NCBI GenBank assembly: GCA_007118235.1
Contig: SKRY01000127.1
Coordinates: 1-20,004 of the forward strand
DNA from: Candidatus Hydrogenedentota bacterium
GTDB taxonomy: Bacteria > Hydrogenedentota > Hydrogenedentia > Hydrogenedentales > SLHB01
Direction: 5' to 3'
Length of the DNA stretch: 20,004 nt
The first letter of the stretch is position 1. Every line of letters starts with the position of its first letter. The translations under genes were made by a program, and so were the position numbers. This document shows positions 1 through 7,267 of the stretch, in pieces. The notes beneath the pieces were generated by a model. That model saw only the letters and a program-made list of their open reading frames with translations. It did not search any database and had not been told where the DNA came from.

Positions 1-683
1 GGCAGCACGGTCCGGTCCAACGCTTCAAGCCAGTCCTCTGGCCCGCGGCCCGGCCTCATCTGGACGTTAAGGTTCGTGTTGTCTGCGCCGCGTTCGATTG
101 GAAAGCCCGTGCCGGGATAGTGCGGGTGCTGATGGATGCTCGCGTAGTAGATGCTGGGATCGTCGAGGGTGGCGTCTTGCGTGCCGTTGCCGTGGTGCAC
201 GTCCCAGTCCAGGATGGCCACGCGCTCCATCCCACGAACCGATTGCAGCCACCGCGCGGCGACGGCCACGTGGTTGAACAAGCAAAAGCCCATGGCGCGC
301 TGGCGCTCGGCGTGATGGCCCGGCGGACGGGTGACGCAGAAGACACGGTCCGCCGTCCCATCCAGCACGGCCTCGCATGCCGCCAAGATGCCCCCGCATG
401 CGAGCAAGGCGGCGTCCCACGATCCGGCTCCCATGGGCGTGTCGGGATCGGGATACACGGCGCTCGTCTTGCACGCTGTTTCGACCGCGTCCACATGCTC
501 CGCCGCATGAACGCGCAAGAGATCCTCCCGCCGGGCGGACTCCACCTCAAGCCGCGGCGGATCCAGCCCGGCCTCCCGAAACCCGCGCAGGATGGCGCGA
601 AGGCGATCCGGCCGTTCCGGGTGTCCCGGCCCCGTGTCATGCGCAAGCGTCTCTTCCCGGTACACAACGGCGGTCTTCGCCAT
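1..683 (-). CDS. Histone deacetylase / AcuC-family deacetylase (3' end cut by window edge)
   Basis: Zinc-dependent amidohydrolase of the arginase/deacetylase fold, expected to remove acetyl groups from protein lysines, polyamines or small acetylated compounds in the cytoplasm. The first 227 residues are visible; the family usually runs 300-370, so the C-terminal third lies beyond position 1. Motifs seen: GHPERPDRL near residue 20, PPGHHAE at about 120-125 (the paired active-site histidines H123/H124), and DWDVHHGNG at 159-167, which holds the zinc-binding Asp161 and His163. The start at 681-683 is preceded by GGGAG about 8 bases upstream. It lies 44 bases downstream of the metallo-beta-lactamase gene on the same strand, so the two are probably co-transcribed. 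Family assignment is firm; the substrate cannot be told from sequence. No signal peptide is seen. Confidence 0.93.
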   Translation of the reverse strand, partial: MAKTAVVYREETLAHDTGPGHPERPDRLRAILRGFREAGLDPPRLEVESARREDLLRVHAAEHVDAVETACKTSAVYPDPDTPMGAGSWDAALLACGGILAACEAVLDGTADRVFCVTRPPGHHAERQRAMGFCLFNHVAVAARWLQSVRGMERVAILDWDVHHGNGTQDATLDDPSIYYASIHQHPHYPGTGFPIERGADNTNLNVQMRPGRGPEDWLEALDRTVL

Positions 684-726
684 GTGGCAGACTCCCTATA
701 CGTGGCGCTCAACTTTCCTTTCAGTC

Positions 727-2112
727 TCAGGGCGCGCCGGTTCCCCCGCGCGATGTATACGGGCCATGGACTGAACGCACCGCGCGTTCCTCGGTGGCGT
801 CGTCAAGGACAATGACGCGGTATTGCCCGCCACCGGGCTCCACGCGCACCACGATGTGCCCCTCGGACGCATCAGCTTCGTTGATGCGCCGCTCGAGCCA
901 ATCGGCCTCCTCTTCCCCGAACAGATCGGCCATGTTCGGCTTGCGCCCTTCCCACATGCCGTTGGTCATGAATATGCCGCGCTCCCCGGGATAGATCTCC
1001 TCCGACATCATGCGCCGCATCACATCGGGACCAGGATGACTCGCGGCGTACACGGCGAGGATGTGGATGCGCGGCTGCAGCACGCTCAAGAAGAACGCGT
1101 TCGCGGCGTCGCGGAAACCGTGGTGATTGAGGGCGTGCACATCAACGGGTCCCGTCACCCAGGCGACGGCGGATTCCATGTCACGCCATGCCGGCGCGTC
1201 GTCGGGAATCACGCCGTTGAGATCGCCGCCGTTGAAGTAGGCGAACGGTCCGTAGCGCAGCCGGAAGGCAAGGCTGCAATTGTTCTCACTAGGTGGATCG
1301 TCCCGGGGAAACCGGTTACGGACATTCAGGTCCTCGCCCGTCCAGACTTCGCCATTCACGGCAATATTGCGGACCTCGAACGCGGGATAGTCCTCCGGCG
1401 CGTGTCTGAGCGTGATTTGGTCATTCCGTCCAGCCTCGAACCGTTCAACTTCCATCCCCCCTTGCTCGATGCCCCACGCAAGGAAGTCCCGGTAATTGCT
1501 CATCATCCGGTTGTCGAGAGACGCCGGGAAATCGTAGGCCGGCCATCCGCGGTCGATCACGGTGTGAATGGGGATCGCGTCTCCAACCCCGGTGATGCCA
1601 GAGAGCCGGTAGGCTCCCGAGGCGGACAGGGGCGAATTATCGGTCACCGTGCCCATGTGGTCGCCGTGAAAATGAGTAACCACCGCGTAATCGAGCACAA
1701 CCTCATCGCCGCTGGGATGGACATCCCATATGTAGCGCGCCACCCATTCAGCGGGCGGCCGGGAATCGCTGGGCAACGGCGGCGCGTCATAATGCGGCGG
1801 CCGATCGCGCACGGTCGCGCCCGCGTCGAGCAACATCGCCGTTCCATCGGGGAAGATAAACAGCGCGGCATCGCCTGTGCCGATGTTGATCTGATGGATG
1901 TCGAGCATGCCGGGTTCCCATGGGGGTAAGGGTTCCCCCACGGCGGGTTCGCCTAAGGCGGCCCTCATGGTCAACGCCAAGCCCGTCAGGAGAACCGCCA
2001 AAAGCGCCACGCGGGGCCACCCGCGCCCGCGCCGGATTTGGCGTTCCGCCAAGTACGCCATCCCACCGCATTCATGCGGCTGATTCCTCTTGCAGTCAAT
2101 ACGCTTATCCAT
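727..2112 (-). CDS. Exported or membrane-anchored metallo-beta-lactamase-fold protein, ComEC-like
   Basis: 461-residue protein with a metallo-beta-lactamase fold of the kind found in the C-terminal part of ComEC/Rec2. The basic N-terminus is followed by one hydrophobic segment at about residues 35-52, so it is either secreted or anchored with the enzyme domain outside the cytoplasm. The domain begins near residue 69 (MLDIHQINIGTGDAALF). The metal motif is HFHGDH at 147-152; later ligand regions are FNGGD at 293-297 and LNHHGF at about 329-333, which resemble the GD and HHGS motifs of ComEC. An N-terminal GGAGG lies 9 bases before the first ATG, which supports the long start rather than Met18. 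The enzyme is probably a hydrolase of phosphodiester or similar bonds, but the substrate is unknown. It is the first gene of a likely two-gene unit with the deacetylase. Confidence 0.85.
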   Translation of the reverse strand: MDKRIDCKRNQPHECGGMAYLAERQIRRGRGWPRVALLAVLLTGLALTMRAALGEPAVGEPLPPWEPGMLDIHQINIGTGDAALFIFPDGTAMLLDAGATVRDRPPHYDAPPLPSDSRPPAEWVARYIWDVHPSGDEVVLDYAVVTHFHGDHMGTVTDNSPLSASGAYRLSGITGVGDAIPIHTVIDRGWPAYDFPASLDNRMMSNYRDFLAWGIEQGGMEVERFEAGRNDQITLRHAPEDYPAFEVRNIAVNGEVWTGEDLNVRNRFPRDDPPSENNCSLAFRLRYGPFAYFNGGDLNGVIPDDAPAWRDMESAVAWVTGPVDVHALNHHGFRDAANAFFLSVLQPRIHILAVYAASHPGPDVMRRMMSEEIYPGERGIFMTNGMWEGRKPNMADLFGEEEADWLERRINEADASEGHIVVRVEPGGGQYRVIVLDDATEERAVRSVHGPYTSRGGTGAP

Positions 2113-2359
2113 GTGCCGTATCCTCCGTGGGTTTGGTGACGGAACACCTCGCGCCGATCCGCGGCATCCGTCAGGGCAGGTACGAGAACGCCAATCAGTC
2201 TATCACAGGACGCTCATGCGGCACGCCGCCCCGCTTGCCGCCAACACCGGGATCTTCAGCGCCATATGGGTCTTGCCGATAATGGAGTATAGCGGCCTGG
2301 AACGCGGCCGCCGGGCCGGAAAGAGAATCGCCATTCCACCCCAAGCAAAATAATTAACA

Positions 2360-2391
2360 AATAGGTATACCATTAAATCCATACACCTATT
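2360..2391. repeat. Inverted repeat, possible operator
   Basis: AATAGGT at 2360-2366 is matched by its complement ACCTATT at 2385-2391, with further AT-rich partial symmetry inside. It sits in the AT-rich half of the divergent region, about 50 bases upstream of the motA promoter candidate. Position and symmetry fit a regulator binding site, but a 7-base match with an 18-base gap in AT-rich DNA could arise by chance. Confidence 0.25.
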
Positions 2392-2442
2392 GCTCCTTGA
2401 TTTGGCAATATAGTGGGTATTGCGAATTTCTTTTACAACATC

Positions 2443-2471
2443 TTGTGTATATGCTCGCGGCGTGATAGAAT
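2443..2471 (+). promoter_or_regulatory. Sigma-70-like promoter candidate for the flagellar genes
   Basis: TTGTGT at 2443-2448 and TAGAAT at 2466-2471 are separated by exactly 17 bases. The expected transcription start is near 2478, giving a leader of about 50 bases before motA. The match is reasonable (TTG conserved at -35, five of six at -10). No sigma-28 or sigma-54 site with correct spacing was found here. Confidence 0.45.
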
Positions 2472-2528
2472 AGCTGCATTTTGCGGCGTTCTCTTTGAAT
2501 AACATCACGGGATTCCAAGTGTAAAGGT

Positions 2529-3299
2529 ATGGACGTAACAACCATCATCGGGCTTGTAGCGGGCTTCACCCTTATGTTGCTCGCCATTGTGTTGGGGGGC
2601 GCACCCGGCGTGTTTTGGAATCCCCCCGGATTCATCATCGTCATCGGGGGGACCGTGGCCGCCACGCTGGTCAATTATCCCTTGCGGGATGTGCTCAGCG
2701 TGCTTGGCACGCTCAAGAACGCCTTTATCCACAAGGCCACCACGCCCGAGCATCTTATCGAGAAGCTTGTAAGCTTCGCCACCATCGCCCGGCGCGAAGG
2801 CATCCTTGCGCTGGAAAGCCACGCCTCCGAGACCGAGGACGCGTTCCTCGAAAAGAGCGTTCAGCTCGCCGTGGACGGGACTTCCCCCGAACTGATCAAG
2901 GATGTGCTCACCACGGAACTCGCCTTTCTGGAGGATCGCCATTCCATGGGACAAAACATCCTGTCCGCCATGGGCACATTCTCCCCCGCCTTCGGGATGA
3001 TCGGGACCCTGATCGGGCTGGTGCAGATGCTCGCGGAACTCGAGGATCCCTCCCGTATTGGCGAGGGCATGGCCGTGGCCTTGCTGACCACGTTATACGG
3101 GGCATTGCTCGCCAATGTCTTCTTCTTGCCCGCGGCCGGCAAACTGCGGGTGCGCACCGGCGACGAGTTGCTCGCGAAGGAAATCATCGTCGAGGGCATC
3201 CTTTCGATTCAGGCTGGTGATAACCCGCGCGTTGTTGAGCAGAAGCTCAAGGCGTTTATCTCCCCCTCGACACGCGAGAATGTCCAGGTGGGACGGTAA
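2529..3299 (+). CDS. motA: Flagellar motor stator protein MotA/PomA
   Basis: Inner-membrane stator subunit which, with MotB, conducts ions and drives flagellar rotation. It is 256 residues long, closer to sodium-type PomA than to the 295-residue E. coli MotA. Two membrane segments lie at about residues 5-24 and 34-50, a long cytoplasmic loop covers 51-140 and contains the charged region that contacts FliG, and two more segments lie at about 145-168 and 181-203. The FSPAFGMIGTLIGL stretch at 151-164 carries the conserved proline of the third segment. The ATG at 2529 gives the expected MDVTTIIGLVAGF beginning, although its AAGG sequence is only one base upstream, which is an unusually close ribosome binding site. 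motB follows after one base. Family call is firm; the ion is not determined. Confidence 0.95.
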   Translation: MDVTTIIGLVAGFTLMLLAIVLGGAPGVFWNPPGFIIVIGGTVAATLVNYPLRDVLSVLGTLKNAFIHKATTPEHLIEKLVSFATIARREGILALESHASETEDAFLEKSVQLAVDGTSPELIKDVLTTELAFLEDRHSMGQNILSAMGTFSPAFGMIGTLIGLVQMLAELEDPSRIGEGMAVALLTTLYGALLANVFFLPAAGKLRVRTGDELLAKEIIVEGILSIQAGDNPRVVEQKLKAFISPSTRENVQVGR

Positions 3300-3300
3300 C

Positions 3301-4101
3301 ATGCCGCAATACAACCGGAATCGCGGCAACAAACAAGACCAGCGCCGGGGAGCGCCGGCGTGGATGGTCACCTACGGCGACCTGATGAGCTTGTTGCTGA
3401 CGTTTTTTGTCCTTCTGCTTTCATTTTCGTCGATCACGGAGGAGAAATTCGAGGAAGCCCTTCTCTCGCTGCGCGACGCCCTGGGCATCATGCCGCAGAG
3501 CGTGAGCATTGTCAGTATTGAACAAGAAGCCCGGACCATGCCCCGCACGCCCCGCAGCATCGAGCGGGTGGCACGGGAAATGCAACGCCGGCTACAGGTG
3601 CTGGGCCGGGAACACGAGGTGGAACTGGAATACGACGAGGGCGGACTCAAAGTCAATCTGCCCGCCCAGATCCTCTTTGAGTCCGCTAGAGCCGAGGTCA
3701 GACCAGAGGCCCATGACGTCTTGGACACCCTGGCCGAGGTGCTCGGGGACCTGCCCGATTCGACGTTCGAGGTGCGGGGCCACACGGACAGCCGGCCCCT
3801 GCTGAGCAGCGCGATCTTCGAGGACAACTACGACTTGAGCTACGGCCGGGCCAAGTCGGTCACCACCTATCTCAACCAGATGGGAGGCGTGCCGCTCGAG
3901 CAATTCGAGATCGTGGCCCTGGGCCCCGCGCAGCCCGTGGCCAGCAACGAAACCGAGGAGGGCAGACTGAGAAATCGCCGGGTGGAACTCCAAATCCGGG
4001 GCGAGTTCGAAGAAACGGAACTCGAGGAATTGCATCAGCGCTTTGATGCGCACGAAAACCTCGGCGCCTCATCGTCCGGAGAAGACCCGGCCACGCCCTG
4101 A
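3301..4101 (+). CDS. motB: Flagellar motor stator protein MotB/PomB, peptidoglycan-anchored
   Basis: Partner of MotA that anchors the stator to the cell wall and carries the ion-binding aspartate. Beginning at 3301, one base after the motA stop, it has 266 residues: a basic N-terminal tail, a single membrane helix at about 26-45 with Asp27 in WMVTYGDLMSLLLTFF, a plug/linker region, and an OmpA-type peptidoglycan-binding domain at about 115-235 with VRGHTDSRPL and a terminal NRRVEL. The frame is open further upstream into motA, but the tail starting MPQYNRNRG matches the family and the longer start would lie inside motA. The SFSS segment after the helix resembles PomB/MotS more than E. coli MotB. 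The C-terminal 30 residues are acidic and look disordered. Confidence 0.95.
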   Translation: MPQYNRNRGNKQDQRRGAPAWMVTYGDLMSLLLTFFVLLLSFSSITEEKFEEALLSLRDALGIMPQSVSIVSIEQEARTMPRTPRSIERVAREMQRRLQVLGREHEVELEYDEGGLKVNLPAQILFESARAEVRPEAHDVLDTLAEVLGDLPDSTFEVRGHTDSRPLLSSAIFEDNYDLSYGRAKSVTTYLNQMGGVPLEQFEIVALGPAQPVASNETEEGRLRNRRVELQIRGEFEETELEELHQRFDAHENLGASSSGEDPATP

Positions 4102-4222
4102 CCGGTTCGTTTCCCGGGCGCCTTCCGGGGCAGCCTCGCCCTCTGAGGTCCGCGCCGTTTTGAAGCGCCCCCATTGTTCTTGACAATGTCCAATTGTAAT
4201 TAGCCGATGATGAGGTGGTATT

Positions 4223-4753
4223 ATGGCCGATGAACAAAACAATTCGCCCCGGGGTGGGCTAAAGAGGAAATTGGTGGCGCTGGCTGTGGCGTTCGCCGTT
4301 CCAGCGCTGGCGGCGGCGGGTGTCTATCACTTCGTGGTCCATCCCATGCTGACGCAGGATGAGGCGCACGCGGGGGAAGATGGAGGCGACCGCATCTCGG
4401 CATCGGCCGTGACGCTCTCCATGGACGAATCGTTTGCCACGGTCAATATGTCCAACACCAACATCCCCGCGTCCCTTTTGCTATTCAAGGTGTCGCTGGA
4501 GTGCGCGAATCCGGAGACGGCGGAATTGGTGCGTAGACATGAGGCCCGATTCGTCGATATGATCAACAGCCTCCACAGTTTCCGGAAGCGCGAAACGCTG
4601 AACGACGCCCGCATCAAGGAAGAAATTCAACAAGAAGCCATCCGGCGGGCCAACGCCATACTGGAGCGGCTGCCGGGAACACAAAACTCCAATGTGGACT
4701 ACCGTATCACGGACGTGTTCCATGAACGGTTCGCCGTACAGGATCAGATTTGA
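4223..4753 (+). CDS. fliL: Flagellar basal body-associated protein FliL
   Basis: 176-residue single-pass inner-membrane protein that sits with the stator at the base of the flagellum and supports motor torque. A short basic cytoplasmic tail is followed by a membrane segment at about residues 16-38 and a periplasmic domain at about 60-176. That domain shows the FliL pattern: a small strand (FATVNMSN), LLLFKVSLEC, a helix with RHEARFVDMINS, a KRETLNDARIKEEI stretch, and a terminal VDYRITDVFHERFAVQ. GAGGTGG lies 5 bases upstream of the ATG. A 121-base gap separates it from motB; I saw no convincing promoter or terminator there, only a short CATTGT/ACAATG inverted repeat near 4173-4188. The stop codon overlaps the fliN start. 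Confidence 0.93.
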   Translation: MADEQNNSPRGGLKRKLVALAVAFAVPALAAAGVYHFVVHPMLTQDEAHAGEDGGDRISASAVTLSMDESFATVNMSNTNIPASLLLFKVSLECANPETAELVRRHEARFVDMINSLHSFRKRETLNDARIKEEIQQEAIRRANAILERLPGTQNSNVDYRITDVFHERFAVQDQI

Positions 4754-5100
4754 TGCAAGACACCGCGCAACAGGCATCGGGCCACGAGTTCCAGGAGATT
4801 TCCCACTCAACGCCCGAGAACAGCAATCATCACCTGCGGCTTGAGGATCTCAAGAATGTGCCGCTTGAGGTGACCGCGGAACTGGGACGCTGTTCGATGC
4901 TGGTGCGCGATGTGCTGAACTTGCGCGTTGGGTCGGTCATTTCGCTGAATAAACAAGCGGGCGAGATGACCGATATCTATGTGCGCAACATGCCGCTCGG
5001 CCGGGGCGAGATCGTAGTCTTGGCCGAGATGTTGCACGTGCGCATCAGCGAGATTCACGGGGCGGGTGAACGAAACGAGGGCGAAAGCAATGTCGGGTAA
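4753..5100 (+). CDS. fliN: Flagellar motor switch / C-ring protein FliN
   Basis: 115-residue FliN-type protein: a disordered N-terminal 30 residues followed by one SpoA (surface presentation of antigens) domain at about 32-105, with DLKNVPLEVTAELGR, the LRVGSVISLN strand and the MPLGRGEIVVL strand. FliN forms the lower C-ring and docks the export ATPase complex via FliH. The ATG shares its A with the fliL TGA stop (TGATG), indicating translational coupling. A TTG codon just upstream is less likely as start. In most operons fliM stands between fliL and fliN; here it is missing. The protein is too short to be a FliM-FliN fusion. The 3' end overlaps fliO by 11 bases. Confidence 0.92.
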   Translation: MQDTAQQASGHEFQEISHSTPENSNHHLRLEDLKNVPLEVTAELGRCSMLVRDVLNLRVGSVISLNKQAGEMTDIYVRNMPLGRGEIVVLAEMLHVRISEIHGAGERNEGESNVG

Positions 5101-5953
5101 TCTCTGGCTTGCGCGGACAGCGCTGGCGCTTCTGGGGGCGGCGTTCATGATGCCGCCCGCCAGTGCAACGCCGTTCGGGGCGGTACACGATGGCGAACCG
5201 GGGTGGGCTACTCCGCCTCAGATGACGTTTCCGATCGAAGAGACGCGCTATCTCCTCGAGCCCCCTTTCGAGTGGGAAGAGGAAATCGAAGAGGAACAGC
5301 CGGAGCCGCCCCCGGCCTTCTGGGCCGCGTATCAACAGGAGTTGAACGCGATTCTGGACGGCGGAGCGCCCGCGGAGGAAGGCGCCGAGCCGGGCATGAC
5401 GGGGCTGGGGGAAACCGGCGAGACGGGTCCAGGCCGCTTCCTGCCGGATATGGTCCGTCCCTATCTTCAGACCATCATGGCGCTGCTCATTGTACTCGCG
5501 GTGTTCATCCTTCTCGCCTATGGCCTGCGCCGCCTGGGACAACGCGCCTCCGTGTTTCCCCAGAGCAATGTCGCATCGGTCATTGGCCGGGTGTACCTGA
5601 CGCCACGCGTGTCGCTGCATTTCATCCGGACGGGAGACAAGGTGCTCGTGGTGGGCGTGGGTCAGAATGAGCCCTCCCTCCTCACCGAGTTCCCCGCCGA
5701 AACCTTTGAGAAGCAGCAGATGCCCGCCCACGGTTTGGCGGAAACCGCTCGGGACTCCAGGGAAGGTTTGGGGCAGCAACGCCCCGGAGACGAGTTCTGG
5801 GCGGAACTGCAAGCCAAGACCAGGGAGTTAACGCGGGAGGAGCAGAGTTCTTCATCCGACCCCGACACGGCGGACGTGAACGCCTTGCGCGACGACATTC
5901 AACGGCTGCGGCAAACCCTGCAAGACAGCTCGCGGGACAGAAACGCCCGTTGA
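5090..5953 (+). CDS. fliO: Flagellar biosynthesis protein FliO (long form with periplasmic acidic segment)
   Basis: 287-residue FliO/FliZ-family protein that assists assembly of the FliP export-gate core. An apparent signal peptide covers residues 1-26 (ending PPASA), then a periplasmic stretch of about 100 residues, very acidic around EWEEEIEEEQPEPPP, then a membrane segment at about 127-145, then the FliO domain (ASVIGRVYLTPRVSLHFIR, GDKVLVVGVGQ) to about 205, and a charged, probably coiled C-terminus. I chose the ATG at 5090 because GAGGG lies 8 bases upstream and a clean signal peptide follows; a GTG at 5066 in the same frame would add eight charged residues. It overlaps fliN by 11 bases. 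E. coli FliO has 121 residues, so this one is much longer, mainly from the N-terminal extension and C-terminal tail. Confidence 0.85.
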   Translation: MSGNLWLARTALALLGAAFMMPPASATPFGAVHDGEPGWATPPQMTFPIEETRYLLEPPFEWEEEIEEEQPEPPPAFWAAYQQELNAILDGGAPAEEGAEPGMTGLGETGETGPGRFLPDMVRPYLQTIMALLIVLAVFILLAYGLRRLGQRASVFPQSNVASVIGRVYLTPRVSLHFIRTGDKVLVVGVGQNEPSLLTEFPAETFEKQQMPAHGLAETARDSREGLGQQRPGDEFWAELQAKTRELTREEQSSSSDPDTADVNALRDDIQRLRQTLQDSSRDRNAR

Positions 5954-6150
5954 CCGGCGTATATCCAGTTCTCTTATTCACTTCAGTGCGATAAGCCAAC
6001 GGCTTGACGCCGGTAAGCCCGGCCACAAGCTCCACCCCCTGTTCGACAACCGGATTCAGTGAGGTTTGGGGTTCCAGAAGACGCGAGACCATGAGCCGTT
6101 GTAACGCCCTTGTCCGTAACGGCGTCCGTCCCTCCGGAGCGCATCGCAAC

Positions 6151-6921
6151 ATGCGCCGCGGAGGGCATGTCCTTGTGCTGCTCGCAATTCTTCTGGCATT
6201 GGGGGCCGCTTTCCCGGCCGCGGCGCAAGAGCCCGGCGACAATCCCGTGGGTTTGAACATCGTTGAAGGCGTGGGCGCCGCCACTGAACCCGGCCAGATT
6301 GGCGCCACCCTCACATTGGTGTTTGTCGTCACGATTCTGGCCCTTGCCCCCGCCATTTTGATGATGACGACGTCGTTCACCCGGATCATCATCGTGCTGG
6401 GATTCCTCCGCCAAGCCTTGGCCACCCAGCAATCACCGCCGAACCAAGTCCTTATCGGACTGGCGTTGTTCCTGACCTTCTTCATCATGGCGCCGACCTA
6501 CATAGAAGTAAACAACGAGGCCTTGCAACCGTACCTTCAAGAGGAAATCGGCCAGGCCGAGGCCCTGGAGCGGGCGCTCATCCCCATCCGCGAGTTCATG
6601 TTCCGCCAGACCGAACCCAAGGATCTGGCGCTGTTCATTAACATCGCCGGCATGGAGCGGCCCAATACGCCCGACGATGTGCCCCTCCATGTGCTCATGC
6701 CGTCATTCGTGCTCAGCGAGTTGACCACGGCCTTCATCATGGGGTTCTACATCTACATCCCGTTTCTAATCATCGACATGGTCGTCGCGAGCACGCTCAT
6801 GTCCATGGGCATGATGATGCTCCCCCCCATTTTCGTGTCCCTGCCCTTCAAGATCATCATGTTCGTACTGGCCGACGGATGGTACTTACTCGTGGGCTCC
6901 CTCGTTGAAAGCTTCAATTAG
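6151..6921 (+). CDS. fliP: Flagellar type III export gate protein FliP
   Basis: Core subunit of the FliP/Q/R export gate in the inner membrane. From the ATG at 6151 it has 256 residues, close to the family's usual 245-255. A signal peptide covers 1-25 (ending PAAAQ), typical because FliP is processed. Diagnostic stretches are MMTTSFTRIIIVLGFLRQAL at 71-90, QQSPPNQVLIGLALFLTFF, and LSELTTAFIMGFYIYIPFL followed by MSMGMMMLPP. An in-frame ATG at 6091 would add 20 residues before the signal peptide and cannot be excluded; GGAG lies 11 bases before 6151. A gap of about 200 bases separates it from fliO, unlike the overlaps upstream. No fliQ follows. Confidence 0.93.
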   Translation: MRRGGHVLVLLAILLALGAAFPAAAQEPGDNPVGLNIVEGVGAATEPGQIGATLTLVFVVTILALAPAILMMTTSFTRIIIVLGFLRQALATQQSPPNQVLIGLALFLTFFIMAPTYIEVNNEALQPYLQEEIGQAEALERALIPIREFMFRQTEPKDLALFINIAGMERPNTPDDVPLHVLMPSFVLSELTTAFIMGFYIYIPFLIIDMVVASTLMSMGMMMLPPIFVSLPFKIIMFVLADGWYLLVGSLVESFN

Positions 6922-7267
6922 CCCGGGACTAGGGGAGAGGTGCGTCTTGGCCCCTTGCCCCCAATCAACGGTTAGGGTGGTGTGCTGAACATATGCATCC
7001 CCCCGGCCATTCATTCAAAAGGGGAACCGTATGGACGCCCTCCAGGCGGCTTATGTGCCGGCGAGATGCCAGCGGTACGAATTATTCCCCCTTCGGAAGG
7101 GGGACCGAGGGGGATGTTGTTCCCTGGAGTAGCGTCCTTACCCGGCGATTGGTCCGGCGGAAGCGGGGTTGCCCGCCGCGGCGGCGCTCGGGTAGGATAC
7201 GCCCCTCGTTCATCGCCCATTCACAATACAACACAAAACCTGCAAAACCAGGAGACATCATAGCGCA
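6922..7267 (+). other. Gene-free region between fliP and mtnA
   Basis: 346 bases with no credible gene. It contains a palindromic C/G-tract repeat (7085-7115), GC-rich stretches of low protein-coding character, and an A-rich last 50 bases before mtnA. GGAGA at 7251-7255 is the likely, somewhat distant ribosome binding site of mtnA. I found no clear promoter hexamers and no T-tract terminator after fliP. Confidence 0.6.
7085..7115 (+). repeat. Palindromic C/G-tract intergenic repeat, copy 1
   Basis: CCCCCTT and AAGGGGG flank a CGG centre, followed after a few bases by a second AGGGGGAT. The same plan recurs in the same orientation at 11519-11548 and 11561-11592. The extra G-tract allows two alternative foldings with the single C-tract. 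It looks like a dispersed, REP-like intergenic element. Confidence 0.75.

Larger units (their letters stand above)
2113..2528 (+). other. Divergent intergenic region between the metallo-beta-lactamase gene and motA
   Basis: 416 bases without a convincing gene. The left half is GC-rich like the neighbouring genes; the right half, from about 2340, is clearly AT-rich and holds an inverted repeat and a promoter-like pair of hexamers described separately. A reading frame on the minus strand through 2203-2541 exists, but its translation has no recognisable family features and overlaps the motA start. Confidence 0.7.

Noticed and set aside
2401..2424. Possible sigma-54 site (TTGGCA ... TTGC) upstream of motA
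   Set aside because: The GG and GC dinucleotides are not 10 bases apart as sigma-54 requires, and a sigma-70-like pair with correct spacing lies close by.
2203..2541. Minus-strand reading frame of about 112 codons upstream of motA
   Set aside because: It overlaps the motA start and its promoter-like region, has no recognisable protein features, and crosses an AT-rich stretch typical of regulatory DNA.
3115..3300. Upstream extension of the motB frame into motA
   Set aside because: The added residues translate the end of motA in another frame; the ATG at 3301 gives the expected MotB N-terminus.
6004..6150. Long N-terminal extension of fliP
   Set aside because: The extension does not resemble FliP, and the signal peptide typical of FliP begins at the ATG at 6151; the ATG at 6091 remains a weaker alternative.
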